Shown here piece after piece: positions 12,029 to 23,937 of a DNA stretch of 64,000 nucleotides; within the stretch, counting starts at the first letter, position 1; each line of letters begins with the position of its first letter. The DNA comes from Buddleja alternifolia (Eukaryota > Streptophyta > Magnoliopsida > Lamiales > Scrophulariaceae): positions 25,856,480-25,920,479 of the forward strand of contig CM033397.1 in NCBI GenBank assembly GCA_019426215.1. Reading direction: 5' to 3'. Below the pieces are notes generated by a model, which saw nothing but the letters and a program-made list of their open reading frames with translations, did no database searches and was not told the DNA's origin. The position numbers were made by a program, and so were the translations under genes.

Positions 12029-14228
12029 TTAAAGGACAATTCTAATTCTTCTTAGGTACCCATGTTGTCTTGGGTCCTTCAACGTTAGTAACTTTAGTTT
12101 GAATTAAAACTTTAGGAATCCATATTTGCCTGTTCTTCATTGTAGGAATACTGGCCTTCTTGGGTTTCACATTGTGTGCTTTTTGTTCACCTTGTGTTGC
12201 GTGTGCTTTTTGGGTGTATAATAATATCCTCGATTATAATAGTAATCATAATCATAGTCATAATCACAATCATCATAGTATCGATAATATGATTTTGATT
12301 GCCTTGGATATTGACGCTGGTATTTCCTAGGCGCTGGCTTGGGTTGCACTTTTGGTGCTAGACGCTTAGCGCTTGATTCACAGTGGTCAGGTTTATCCTT
12401 AGCCTTTTGAGCGTTTGGATGAACCCGTCTTTGTGAATCATTTGCTTTCGCCTTTCCCTTGCTGAGTCAGATTTGGCTTTCTCATTTGGCCTCGTACCAT
12501 TGTCGCTTGGTTCATTTAGCATTTGACTTTGTGAACCTTTCTCAACAAGGAAAACACCCTTTCCTCTGTTGTTTGCCGTAACATTAGTTTTATTTGGTTG
12601 TTTACCGAATTTATTGCATCCTAAACCGGTCTTCTCACCAAACATTCTTGTTACCTCCGTCACATTATCCAACTTTCTTGAAGCTTTTAATAATGATGAG
12701 ATGAGCTGCTCTGATTTGGCAAGTCTAGCGATCAGATCAGCTTCTCTCTTGACTATTATATCAAGATCGTTTTATATTGAGTAATTTCACTCTCAAGCGA
12801 TTGGTTCTTCTCAATGCATTGTTGCTGAACTTGCAACTCTGCTTTGAGCATTACTTTATCACTTGTGAGCGATGAAATAATAGCGAAGTGATTTTGATAT
12901 ATTTTGGCAGCATCTTGACAATCTTTATAATATTCATTAACTTTGTCAAGTAATTCATCATAAGAAAGAGGATGAGATAATTCAGTGGTTACCTTTGGTA
13001 GCGAATCGTCAGACGCTTCATCATCTCTTGCCATGAGACAAATCAATGCTGAGTCGCTTGTAGGCTAATCATCACTGCTTTCATCTGATGATTCCAAATC
13101 CTCTTTAGGTGCAGAGAATGGTTCAGATTTCACTAGCAAACCTTGTTGGCGAAGGTTGCTCCTGAATTGGTTTCTATCCGCATAGTCTTGCCTTGTGGGC
13201 TTAGACACATTTGGATAAGGGCAATTTACCTAGTAGTGCCCTGGTTTCCTGCAATTATAACACAAATTAGTTTTCATTTTCTGTTCAGTGGTTAATCGCT
13301 TTGAAACAACTGGCGCTGAGAGATTTTGAGTAGGGGTTGTAGGCGCTTGGTAAGGAACTGGCGCTACAGGTTAAGGTGCAGAATATACTGGTGCTTGATA
13401 CTGAGGCGTTTGTCCAATAGGATTTCTCTTTTCATATATTAGAAATTTCTTGACCAATAAAGCCATATTTTTTTCTTCATTGAATTCCATTGATTTCACC
13501 TCACTAATCGCTTTACCCTTACTTTAGGTGTTAGCGATTAAAGCTCCTGATTCAGTCGATGTGTCGCTGACTTCACCCAATTCGAACTCAAATGCCTTTA
13601 ACTCTGAAAACACATGTTCTGGAGTAAGAGTCTCCAATGTCTGTGATTTTCTCATAGCAACAGTCTTAATCAAATACTTGCTTGGAAGACTTATGAAAAT
13701 CTTATTGACCATTTCCTTGTTGGTCAACTCCTTGTCTAATGATGCTAACTCTTGAATAAGCAAAGTAAACCTTGCGTCCAATTGTTCTAGTGTCTCATTG
13801 GTCTGCATCTTGAAATGCTCAAATCTTTGCATGGCTATAGAGAGCTTGTTCTCCTTTATTTGTGCTGAACCTTCACATATGATAGCCAACTTATCCCATA
13901 TCTCCTTTGACGTCTTACATTGTTTGATTTTAATGAACAATGCATCATTATCTCCTAATGCTGAGTAAAGTGCACTTCGTCCAACATTATCCAGATTCCC
14001 TCTTTTTCTATCGTCTGGCGTCCATTCTAACTTGGGTTTTTCAACATAACCATATGGAGTTGCTTCATCAGCTCCAGGCGCTCGAGTTATCACTTTCATG
14101 ATCTTAATGGGGCCATCTGAAATTACGTCACACATTTCATTATTGCAAAAACATAAATACACGAATGCTCTAAGTTTCCAAGAATCATAGTTTGACTCTA
14201 CCAACTTAGGCATTTTGTTAAAATCCAT
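12029..14228 (-). pseudogene. Gag of Sirevirus-like copy 1
   Basis: Starts at an ATG (14228-14226) with MDFNKMPKLVESNYDSWK, typical of copia gag. The UBN2-type capsid region is open to 13524. A CCHC zinc knuckle CYNCRKPGHY-VNC lies at about 13222-13266 but a TAG replaces the codon after HY. Downstream are a helical region (13046-12756) and a basic, Tyr/Asp-repeat region (RYYDDCDYDYDYDYYY, about 12230-12290) before protease. Several stops and frame changes occur after 13524. The nucleocapsid part is long, as in Sireviruses. Confidence 0.83.
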
Positions 14229-14326
14229 AATGAGATGTTTAAAAGAGAATTTAAAGCGACTAAGTTTAGAAAAATGGATCCAAACAAGCAGTTACGCTCG
14301 GAAACGCTTAAGTTTCTACTTCAACC

Positions 14327-14338
14327 GCTCTGATACCA
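14327..14338 (-). other. Primer binding site, initiator Met-tRNA type (copy 1)
   Basis: The minus strand reads TGGTATCAGAGC two bases inside the 5' LTR, the classic complement to the 3' end of plant initiator methionine tRNA used by copia elements. Confidence 0.92.
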
Positions 14339-14340
14339 CT

Positions 14341-15788
14341 TGTTGGTCCCAAGTGACATACGAAAGGGTCTAGAAGGGGGGGGGGGTTGAATAGATCCTA
14401 GAGTCTTTTTAGACTTCAAAAATTCGTATTACTTTTAAAGATTTGAACGCTTAGAAAGCTGAGCGCTAGGTCAGGCGATACAGTAAAGATAACTTAGACT
14501 TAGTGATTTTAGCAATTTACCAAAGTAGGGTAAAGCTTAGATCGCTTAATCAGGGTTAGCACAACGGAAAATGATTTTAAAGCTTTAGCGTTCGTTTTGG
14601 TTAAGTAGTCGCTTGTCCTTTTCAGAATAAATAAGAGAATATAAAGCAGGACAATAATAGTAAGTAAATAACACAAGAAATTGTAAGGTTCACTGGGTGA
14701 TGTAATCCCAGCTACGTCCTTCTTCTCCTTTTTCACATAGAGGAAATTTACTAAGTTGATTATCAAACAATCACACAGAATCTTCTACAAGATAGTAAAG
14801 AGGTGAAAAATGATCTCGAGCTCCTTGATCACACAGATTTCAGCACCAATGAAGATCTTCTTCTACAAGCTTCTATCACTCAGAAATACTGCCTGTAAAG
14901 GGTTTCAACAACTTTCTCACTCAGATGAAAGGTTGAGGGTTTTGTCACACAGGTTTTGTTTGTTTTTGGAAAGATCAAACAACTCGGAATATCTCAATAA
15001 GAATTTAGGTTTCTTCTTTTGAATATGTTTGAGATATTTGTAACTGTCTGGAATGTATGTAAAAAGCTTGAAAGATTTTAGCTATGGAGTTTCTAAGCTT
15101 TTCTTGAGAAAATATTTCAACAAAGTTTTTCGCGTGTTTCTTGTGTATGTAGGTTATGTTTAGGGTTTGCTGGAATGAGGTATTTATAGGCAATTCTTGG
15201 GATCTGTCCATTGGACACATGTGAGCGCGTGAATTAGCCTTTTCTCTGACATTCCTGAAATCCTGCTGGTGCCGATTGGACAGGAGTAGGTTTGAACTCT
15301 GAAAGTCTGACAGTCTAGTCAAAAGGTGGCTTGTCCACAAGTCATAATAGCTTATCGCATTTAATGCTCTTATTAGGCATTTAATGCATTTGAATTTATT
15401 TCCCGTTGGAAATAAATGTCCATTGAATGATTGCATTTAAGTCCTTCATGGCTTGAGGATTTATTTCAGGTGAATCTGATATTGATCGCTGGAGTGCTTT
15501 GAGCGCTTGATTCATAAATCTTGAAATAGTCCTTTAGCGCTTGACAGGCGCTAAGAACAAATCTTCATCTTCATCTCTAATAGACTCACCTAGAATTCTA
15601 TTAGCGATTCGGTATCTAATACTTAGTAAAAAATCTACAAAGATAAAAATTACAAGCCTAACATAATTACATACTTTCAAACTCTTATACATAAGTTCTA
15701 TGAAAATATAAACTTACATTCTTTTTGGGGTCTAACATAAAGTCCTATCTTGTCATCATCAAAACATGTAACATGAAATTTCCTAACA
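14341..15788 (-). repeat. 5' LTR of Sirevirus-like copy 1
   Basis: 1448 bp, TGTTGG to CCTAACA. On the minus strand a TATA box CCTATAAATACC lies at about 15173-15184, placing U3 to its right. An unusual run of 11 G occurs near 14377-14387 on the plus strand. Homologous to 523-1641 and 25993-27424. Confidence 0.9.
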
Positions 15789-15837
15789 ATGTAATATATA
15801 TTTATAGTTAATCAGTTGAGAAGTTAAAAATAATTGA

Positions 15838-16050
15838 GGGAAAATTTCATTTTTAGTCGCCCATTTATATGCCTAATTCGATTTTGGTATCCTAATTACA
15901 TCGCTCATTAAATGTACTCTCTAAACTACCACTTTATCATCAGATCCCTCCATTAAATTGTAGCTATTGGGTTAACTGAAATGTCAAGAATTATATTTTG
16001 CAACCCAGATGCACAAATTTTAATTATTTCCACCCCAGAAAAGAATAACT
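15838..16050 (+). repeat. Left terminal inverted repeat of the Mutator-like element
   Basis: Pairs with the reverse complement of the right end. Shared blocks include GGGAAAATTT, CTAAACTACCA, GATCCCTCCAT and AATTATATTTTGCA. The inner limit is approximate. Confidence 0.75.
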
Positions 16051-16159
16051 AACAAATGTCACCCTTTTATCATAATTTTTCAAAGTTGAAGATAGAATTA
16101 ACAATTCATCATTACTCTGAGATGGTTTCTTGCCTCTTTTGAATGGCAATTTTGATTTC

Positions 16160-17829
16160 TGTTAGGATTATGCCCTCGATGCCAACGAGAAAATAGATTG
16201 TATAGGGCTTTTACCTTTATGCTGTACAAACTCTTATTTTGGAATAAAAGCCGAATTGCATTTGTTCAAATAAATCTTAATGACATTAATAAGTATTGAA
16301 TATATAAGTCCTAAGTAAATCAAGAGAGAGATTCTACTCCTTAAGGATTAAGGAGATGGGCACTAGAAGCGTCAATTTCTTGATTACTTAAAAAGGGTTC
16401 GCAAGTCGAAAAGTCTTAATTGGGAATCATGACCAGACTTGTGTGACACACGTTCTGGCAAGAAGTGTAAGTCGGTCACTAGGTTTTAGTGGGAGCTTGT
16501 GTTGTAGATATGTCAATTGAATTGACATATTCTAACACGGCTCGCAGTAATCTAATCGCATGAGTATTTATTCGGTGGCTATCAATGATTGGTACTAGTC
16601 ACGATAGTGTGCGTGAGCTTAGACCTGAGGAGTTACAAAGATTGTGCTTTTGACACTAGACTTGTTATAAGAGTAGTTAGTCAAATCCACCCTTAGGTGG
16701 GATCGACCTCGAAGTACAGTCTAGGTGGGCAAGTAGCAATTGTTCGGTAACTGCCAATATGTGATTCATTGTCTCGAGTAGTAAACAAGTTAACGTCCTG
16801 TGTGATCAGAGGTAAATGAAATTATAATTCTTTGGCCAAAGCGGGTAAACTAACTCGTGTGGAACATGAAGGGTAGTTTGGTAATTTCATCGTACTATGA
16901 TTTATTAAGCACAACATCGAGTCCTGTGAGTTTGACACATTCCCTAACTCTCACTCGATCGGGAGTGAATGGCTTATACTCACATGGTGTCTGTGACCTA
17001 GAGGTTCGTATTGATCAAATTATTTTAATCTCAATTGGGTTTCGATGTGGGTCCACGAGACTGGCTAGGTGACACCCACATCCTTGGTTTCCTCCCATTG
17101 CCAATTGAGACGAACCTAGAGAGTCACGGTTTCAAGGAAATAAGTGAAGAAAATCTCCAGTTGTCAAATAAGGTTAATCTAGTAATTGCCATTTGATGAA
17201 CAAATTTATTTATTTAATTAATTAGATTAATTGAAATAAATTGAAAACCAAATAATAAATAATTAGATTGGTTTATTATTTATTCCTATTAGCCTAAATT
17301 ATTAATTGGATTAATTAATTTAGCTAATTATTAATTAATATCATATGTTAATTAGATTAATATATGTTGGACTTAATTAATTAGTGCACTAAGATGAAAG
17401 TCAACTTAGCCCACTAAGGAAGGAAGTAGGCGTGTAACATGAGATGAATGGGCTCAAAAAATTAATTAATTCCAAGCCCATCATCTCATTTAAATACATA
17501 CCTAAGTGATTAACCTAATCTACAACACTGCATAACAACTAGAGAAGAGAAAATTTTCCTCTCTCCCTCCTCACCTAGCCTTCGGCCATCACAAGCTAAG
17601 AGGAAGTGGATTTTTCTACAACTTTTTCCTGTGTGATATCTAGAGGCAGGAATCCGGGGTTGTTGCTAGCGTTGTAGATCAAGAAATTGTTATCTACTAC
17701 AAGGTTAGTTTTTAAGATGTAATTCGATTTCATCTTATTTTATTAAAAATTATTAAACCCCAAAAGTGATCCGATTTGTGAATTCAGTTATGTTTATTTT
17801 CCGTTGCACATGAACCAGGATTCAAAACA
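16160..17829 (+). mobile_element. Solo LTR nested in the Mutator-like element
   Basis: 1670 bp beginning TGTTAGGATT and ending TTCAAAACA, flanked by ATTTC on both sides (16155-16159 and 17830-17834). No gag, pol, primer site or second LTR is present, so it is a solo LTR left by LTR-LTR recombination. The start resembles that of the copia LTR at 25517 (TGTTAGGTTTATG), giving the tentative plus strand. A TATA-like TTTAAATACA lies at 17489-17498. Confidence 0.85.
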
Positions 17830-18409
17830 ATTTCATCACTGTAAGTAGAGTGAAATAAGAGAATATGTACAAATTCCAAATACGATTTCAGAGAGAGAGA
17901 GAGACAAATTTGTTAATCTCTATCTTGTTGCTTTGTTAACGATTTGTAAAAGGAGGAGAAAAGGTTAGAGATAAGCCATTTGTTTGCATTGCCTCTAGAA
18001 ACAAAAATGATATTATGTGGGTTTGGGGGAGAAATTAGAGGGGTTAGGATAATTGAGAGGTAGTTACAAATCGTGCAATAAATTAGCAAATATTTTTATC
18101 AATAAATTTCTTTTTGTAGCCTTGATTTAGCAATAGTTGCCTCAATTAGACCTGGAAAACCCCATTTTGAAACAACTGTGGTGGCCATCTATTTAAACAA
18201 ATATTAACTTGTGGAAAAATGAAAAACATATATACAATTTGAAATGAGGATCACCAAATAAATATAATTATAAAAATATTTTTCTTTCTCCTTAATATCT
18301 TATATTTTGCATATTGTTGTTTTGAATACTGTTGTAAAGTCGTAGATATGGATGAGAAGTGGACTGTGATATAATTTGTCAATAAAATTGCGAATAAATG
18401 GTGGAATCT

Positions 18410-18641
18410 ATCAATTATTCTTTTTTCGGGTAGAAAGTGTCAAAAGTTGTGCTTCTGGGTGCAAAATATAATTTTGGACATTTCAATTAGTCGCAACAAT
18501 TATCAAGTTGACGGAAAAATTAGATGGAGGGATCACATTTGATGACAATCTGGTAGTTTAGGGACTACATCTGAGTGATGTAACTAGAGGACCAAAATTG
18601 GATTAATCGTATAATGGAGGGGCCAAAAATTAAATTTTCCC
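18410..18641 (-). repeat. Right terminal inverted repeat of the Mutator-like element
   Basis: Reverse complement of the left repeat, ending AAATTTTCCC at 18641. Inner limit approximate; similarity fades near 18410. Confidence 0.75.
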
Positions 18642-18650
18642 AATAATTGA

Positions 18651-19950
18651 TGAATAGTCATCTTGAATGGGGAAAAGTATAGCCCCAACTTCATTTTAAA
18701 ATCACAAATTTAGTTTCAAGTTTTGGGGATTTTCGCATTAGCCCATGGATTATTACGAATTTTACCATAAATCAAAAGATTTTCAACTCGCAAGTAAAAT
18801 CTAACAACATTTTTTGGCAAAACCAACAAAATTTTGAATTTTTGGAGTACAATTAGGGTTCAAAAGTTGGGGTTTCTCAATCGAAGACTTGAAGCGTGAA
18901 TCCCTCTGATTTCTTACCATACAAAGAAAGACTAGAAGCTGGGTATTCAAGATTTGAAGCAATTTTCCAGCATTTGGGGCAAAGATTCGGAGCAATTTTG
19001 GGTTCAATTTGGCTATGGTTTCGAATTGAGGAGAAACGTTCTTCGCCCTTGTTTTTTTTCTTTTTTTGTTCAACTACTGAAATGAACGGGGGTTTGACCA
19101 ATTTTACCCGTCAATAGCTCATGTGCCCCGCATATGAGTTTTTTCTTATTTTTATTACGGTCTCTTAACGACAAGGACAAAAACTATTAAAAAAATAAAA
19201 CATCAAGACTAATTTGGTCGAGTCCAATAAATGGGGGACCCAAAGTGTTTTGTGTGGCAAGATAGGACCAAAACTGATGTTTCCTTCAGAATGAAAAAAT
19301 GTTTTTTTTTGACAGAATAGCAGTCATTTTATTTCATTCAAGAAAAAGTTAACAATGTCAAGAGCAATACAACTTAGACTATCTATAACGATGTAGTAAT
19401 AACAATTGAAGCACCTAATATCAAGTTTCTTCAAGATAACAAATTTTAAGAACTAACAAATGAGCACAAGAAAACTCTTGTGCAAAAGACCACACTCTTA
19501 TTCAAGCGAGACGAAACTTTCATTCAAGAGAGAAAATAAACTCTCATTCGAGAGACAAAATAAAATACAAAACAAAATATCTAAAAATTTATATAAAATC
19601 TAATGTAACGTCCGTCTTCATCTCGTCAGATCCATCTCTATCTTGTTAGATCCATCTCCGTCTCATCAGAATTGAATTTGGGATACACAATTTGACGGAG
19701 GGTGCCCCAACCCAGTCCGCCGATGATAGTGGCGACATCAGTAGTGATGGAGGCTACTGATTCACCAAACCGAACCATCGTCGGCGGAGAACAAGAGAAG
19801 AAATATGGTTAGGGTTTTGAGAGAAATATGGGGGAGGTGGCTAGCTTAGAGTCAAGAAAAATCTCAATAGTGTATATGAATGGAAAAATGTTAAGTGAGC
19901 TAAATTATACCCTTACCAAAGTCAATAGTAATATGAAAATTTTATTTGTA
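18651..19950. other. Non-coding stretch, no recognised feature
   Basis: AT-rich with homopolymer runs. Short chance ORFs occur on both strands near 18800-19117. Three loose repeats of an AGATCCATCTC-like motif lie near 19620-19670. I find no convincing gene or element boundary. Confidence 0.5.
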
Positions 19951-21602
19951 ATGATTATTTCTTAATCAATAAAAATATAAAATTTAATATTATACTACTA
20001 CTTAGCGCCGCTGTGCACGCACAGGCTGGGCTGTGTGCGCGCACAGCGGCCTGATGGGCTCGCTTTGTGAGCCCATCCGTCTCAGCACCCCGGCTGTCGA
20101 GATGGATAGGTTGCACAACGTGGCCCATCGGGTTGAAATTGGGCTTGCTGTGCAAGCCCAATTGCTCGGCAACTAGGCTGCACGGTGTGTAATTTTTAAC
20201 ACACAAGTCGACCCGTGGGTGACCCGGGTTGTTTATTAAATAAATTATTATTTAGTTTTTGATTAAAATTGGATTTCTATGCAAAAATAAATTATATAGT
20301 TTATTTAATAAAGGGATTTTTAAAGTTTAAGTTATCTAATTTTATTAAAGTTGGACTTTAAATTAAATTCGATATTTTCTATTATAAAATTATTTTTAAT
20401 AAACTTAGATGTTAATTTTTATTAAAATTGGATTTTAATAGAAAATTAATTGGAGTTTACTAAATTGGATTTTCTAATAGAGTCAAATAAATTTATTTTC
20501 CTCAAGAATATGAATTCAACAATTAAATTTGGAATTTAATTAGAAATTAACATATATATTTTTCGTGTGTTATATGATATATCATGTTTTACTTGTTATG
20601 TGATGGGAGACATGATTCATGGACTTAGGCTCGTTTTTACTTATGTATTTCTTTTTTGATGGGTTGTAAATGCCATTTTGACCCTATGTTTATTTTTTTT
20701 CAATAGAATTTTGTATAGGTTGATTATATCAAATTTGGAATAGTTAGAAATAGAATAGGTCCAAAGAAAAAGTTCAAGTCAAGCCGAGGAGATACAAGAA
20801 GGAGCTTTGGAAGCTTTAGTATAGTTTATTTATAATTAGTGATTGAGGCATTGACTTGGGTCAATCTAGGATTGAGGTCCATGAATCATGTGTTGTTAGC
20901 TTTCTAGGATTACTTTCAATTATTTATTGATCCATGTTTATGTGTTTAGTATAAAATGGTTTAATGTGCAAAGTGAGACCTATTAAATAATTAAATTGTC
21001 CCACATTGAAAAATATTAAGTTGGTAAAGGGTACTAGGTATCCTGCTCTCCACTGAACTTAGGAAAAAATTAAAAATGATATTGGATATATAATATCGTC
21101 CCTAAGCAATGGGGGTTATTTATTGAAATATATTTTAGATTTTTTTAAGTGCATGAAATGCCATTAGTCGAAACAAATTTCACCCAGCATACCAGCAAAA
21201 TGTTGTAAGGTGAAATTCAATTGTTAGACCAATAGATAGTCAGTGGGTTAAACTTAAATTATCATAAATTAATATGACCGTTAAACGGTTGAGATTTGAT
21301 GAGTATTGAACAAAGGGATTGAATTATCCATTTGACGGGTCGATGTTGGACATCACTTTAATAGATTAATTAGGCCACACACCAGCAAAAGCTATTAAAC
21401 TAGTTAAAGAAATCAATCACCACTATGAAGTCTTCCAACGATGACTTCCGAACTCTACAGTGGGAGTGTGGATTTTCGAAAAATATAGTGGGAGCCGAGT
21501 TTATTTTGAAGGTCCTTGATTTAAACTTGGAACAACAATTATGATAAAATTTAATAAGTCTTTTTACTCTTCTGCAACTATTTGCTTATTATCTCTCTCA
21601 CT
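19951..21602 (+). other. Non-coding region upstream of plus-strand copia gag, with hairpin cluster; possible remnant 5' LTR/leader
   Basis: About 1.6 kb without genes before the gag start at 21603. A GC-rich block holds three inverted repeats: GCCGCTGTGC with GCACAGCGGC (20007-20050), a 9-bp perfect stem (20053-20061 with 20069-20077), and an 11-bp perfect stem with 5-nt loop (20137-20147 with 20153-20163). The rest is AT-rich. The position fits a 5' LTR and leader of the copia element, but I see no primer binding site and no match to the LTR at 25517, so the LTR is lost or unrecognised. Confidence 0.4.
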
Positions 21603-22420
21603 ATGACTATCAACCCGTTATCTGTACTACTTGAAAAGAACACCTTGACTGGTCCAAACTATGTGGACTGGCTCCAAAATCTAAGGATAGTCCTCAATAT
21701 GGAGTCACTGGGATATGTATTGGATGTTGATATCCCAGCTGCGCCCGTAAGGACGCGTGCTAGTGAGGAGAAAGTCGCGGCTCATGAAAAATGGGTTCAA
21801 GACGACGTCTGGGTTCATGGCTATATGCCGGGATCAATGACTAATGAGTTGCAGAGATCTCATGACAAAATGGTCTCGAAGAGGGCTATTTTGGCACACC
21901 TGGTGGAGCTCTATCGTGAGCATAGTCGTACTGCTCGATATGTGATATGGAAAGAGCTCTTTGGAGCCAAGATGAAAGAAGGTGAGAAAGTTGGGGATCA
22001 TGTACTTAAAATGATCTCGAAAATTCAGAGGTTAGAGACCCTCGATTTCAACATGGACCCCGAACTGCACATTGACCACATCTTGCAGTCACATCCAGAC
22101 TCCTTCTCCCAATTTGTAATGAACTTAACTTGCAATGAGATAGAGTACAACCTGGCTGGGTTGATGAACAAGCTTACAACTGCACAATGTCAAATGAAGC
22201 CAAAGGGAAAAGAGGCAGCTTTAGTCATCACATCTATGCCTAAAACCAAGAAAAAGAAGAAGACTAAGAAGCCCAATGGCACTCCGGGTCCACATGCTAA
22301 GATAAACAAGGGAAAGGGTAAATCTATAAAAGTGATGAAAGGCAAAGGGCCATAAGAAATGAATAGGTGCCTTCACTGCGGTGAGCTAGGCCACTGGAGG
22401 ATGGAGTGTCCTAACTTTGG
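21603..22420 (+). pseudogene. Gag of the plus-strand copia element
   Basis: ATG at 21603 gives MTINPLSVLLEKNTLTGPNY, the usual copia gag opening (L-x-G-x-N-Y/F-x-x-W). The gag_2-like region is open to 22352 and ends in a Lys-rich tail. An in-frame TAA at 22353 precedes the zinc knuckle CLHCGELGHWRMEC (about 22369-22410), which continues in the same frame, so one nonsense change separates capsid from nucleocapsid. Confidence 0.8.
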
Positions 22421-22439
22421 TAAGGGTGTTGCGGGTATA

Positions 22440-23920
22440 TATGGAATTTTTTGTTTTAGAAACCAATTGTTCTATAACTGTAATTTTCACTTTGTGGATA
22501 CTTAATTCTGGAGCTTGTGCTCACGTTTGTGTAATGAATCAGGATATGAAGCAAAGTAGGAAGCTGGAGCATAGAGAGGTGCTCATCAGTGTTGGCAGTG
22601 GGTAGAGTGTCGCGACTTCTCACATTGGATCAACTTCTTTATGTTTATTATTTGGACATGGTTTACTTTTAGAGGATATTTTAGTTTTGCCCAACGGGCT
22701 TAAGAACATTATTTCAATTCCTATGTTGGTTAGGAATAATTATTTTTTAAATTTCATTGACGGTACTTGCAACATTTTATATAATAATAAGATTGTCGGC
22801 ACTGCTACTTTAGTCAATGGCCTCTATTATTTAAATATGTGAAATGAATGTGTTGTGAATGTTATCTCAAAGAAGCGTGGTAGGCAAGGTCTTAAGCTAA
22901 GCTTGAAATGGCATCTTAGACTAGGCCATGCTGGCGAGCAAAAGATTCATATGATGGAGAAAGATGGATTACTAGACCCATTGGGATCGGATCCATATCC
23001 AACTTGTGAATCTTGTCTCAAAGGTAAGATGGCTAGATCTCCCTTCACCGGGACTTTTCAAGTATTAGGACTTGCACACCGACGTTTGCGGACCATTTGA
23101 AGAAATAGCTCGTGCGGGTTTTCACTATTTCATTACGTTCACTGATGACCATTCAAGGTATGGTCTAGCATACTTAATGAAACACAAGTCTGAATTATTT
23201 GAAAAGTTCAAAGAATTTAAGGCATTAGTGAAAAATCAAACTGGGCATCATATGAAGGCACTGCGATTGGATCGTGGATGTGAATATATGAGTGATGAGT
23301 TTGATATGTTCCTAAAGGAACATAAGATAATATTACAACTCACACAACCAGCAACTCCACAACTAAATGAGGTACCAGAGAGCAGAAATCGAACGCTTCT
23401 AGACATGGTTCGATCTATGCTCAGCTATACTGATTTACCCATTTTCTTGTGGGGACATGCACTCCTTACTGCTGTTCACATCTTGAATAGATGTCCTTCC
23501 AAATCCATTCCTAAGACTCCATATGAGATATGGAGGAATAGGAAACCAAACCTCAAATTCATTTGGGTTTGGGGATGCCCTGCCTACATCAAGAAGACGA
23601 AGGTAGAGAAATTGGAAGCGAGGTCCCTTAAAGGACGTTTCGTTGGTTTTTCTAAGGACTCACTAGATACCTCTTCCACATGCAAGATGATCGAAGGATC
23701 ATTTTTGCACTGCAAGCGTACTTTCTTGAAGATGAGTTTATTCAAGAAGGTGGTTCAGGTAGAAAGATTGTTCTTGATGAATAAAATGAAACACCTAGGG
23801 AGGCAACTAATCAAGAAACACATACTGAACCTATTGAGATACGACCAACGTTGTGAAGATCTGGTAGAGTACCGCATGAACCTGAAAGGTACTATGGGTA
23901 CCTACTACAAGAGAAATTAG
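22440..23920 (+). pseudogene. Protease and integrase of the plus-strand copia element
   Basis: The protease active site reads ILNSGACAH: the catalytic Asp of the DSG motif is Asn (22504-22512). The GAG-pre-integrase motif WHLRLGHAG and CESCLKGKM follow (22909-23030). A frame change near 23075 precedes the integrase core [17 protein letters not shown] and PESRNRTLL, where the usual [12 protein letters not shown] block is altered. Decay increases after 23660. Inactive as it stands. Confidence 0.8.
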
Positions 23921-23937
23921 GTGTCCACACTATAGCA

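Larger units (their letters stand above)
523..15788 (-). mobile_element. Sirevirus-like Ty1/copia LTR retrotransposon, copy 1, complete ends, decayed
   Basis: Minus-strand element with LTRs at both ends. The 5-bp direct repeat ATGTA flanks it exactly (518-522 and 15789-15793), which proves one insertion event. Reading on the minus strand: 5' LTR, primer site, gag, protease, integrase, reverse transcriptase, RNase H, then an extra envelope-like gene, polypurine tract and 3' LTR. The order protease-integrase-RT marks Ty1/copia; the extra 3' gene and the pol sequence style point to the Sirevirus group (family knowledge). Total length is 15.27 kb, or about 13.5 kb without the nested solo LTR at 7583-9318, which is long for copia. 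Gag and pol are broken by many stops and frameshifts, so it is not autonomous now. Confidence 0.9.
15838..18641. mobile_element. Non-autonomous Mutator-like element with long TIRs
   Basis: Both ends start GGGAAAATTT and share about 200 bp of imperfect inverted repeat. The 9-bp duplication AATAATTGA flanks it (15829-15837 and 18642-18650), typical of Mutator-like elements. Without the nested solo LTR the element is about 1.13 kb. No transposase-like ORF is seen, so it would need a partner in trans. It sits 44 bp beyond the TSD of copy 1. Confidence 0.85.

Noticed and set aside
14327..14338. tRNA gene at the TGGTATCAGAGC sites (also 48261 and 55112)
   Set aside because: Only the 12-nt primer complement is present, next to an LTR; there is no tRNA body.
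18651..19330. A second long-TIR transposon after the Mutator-like element
   Set aside because: The two candidate ends (near 18657 and 19290) do not pair and no target duplication is seen.
20007..20163. tRNA or other structured RNA gene
   Set aside because: Hairpins do not form a cloverleaf and no internal promoter boxes were recognised.
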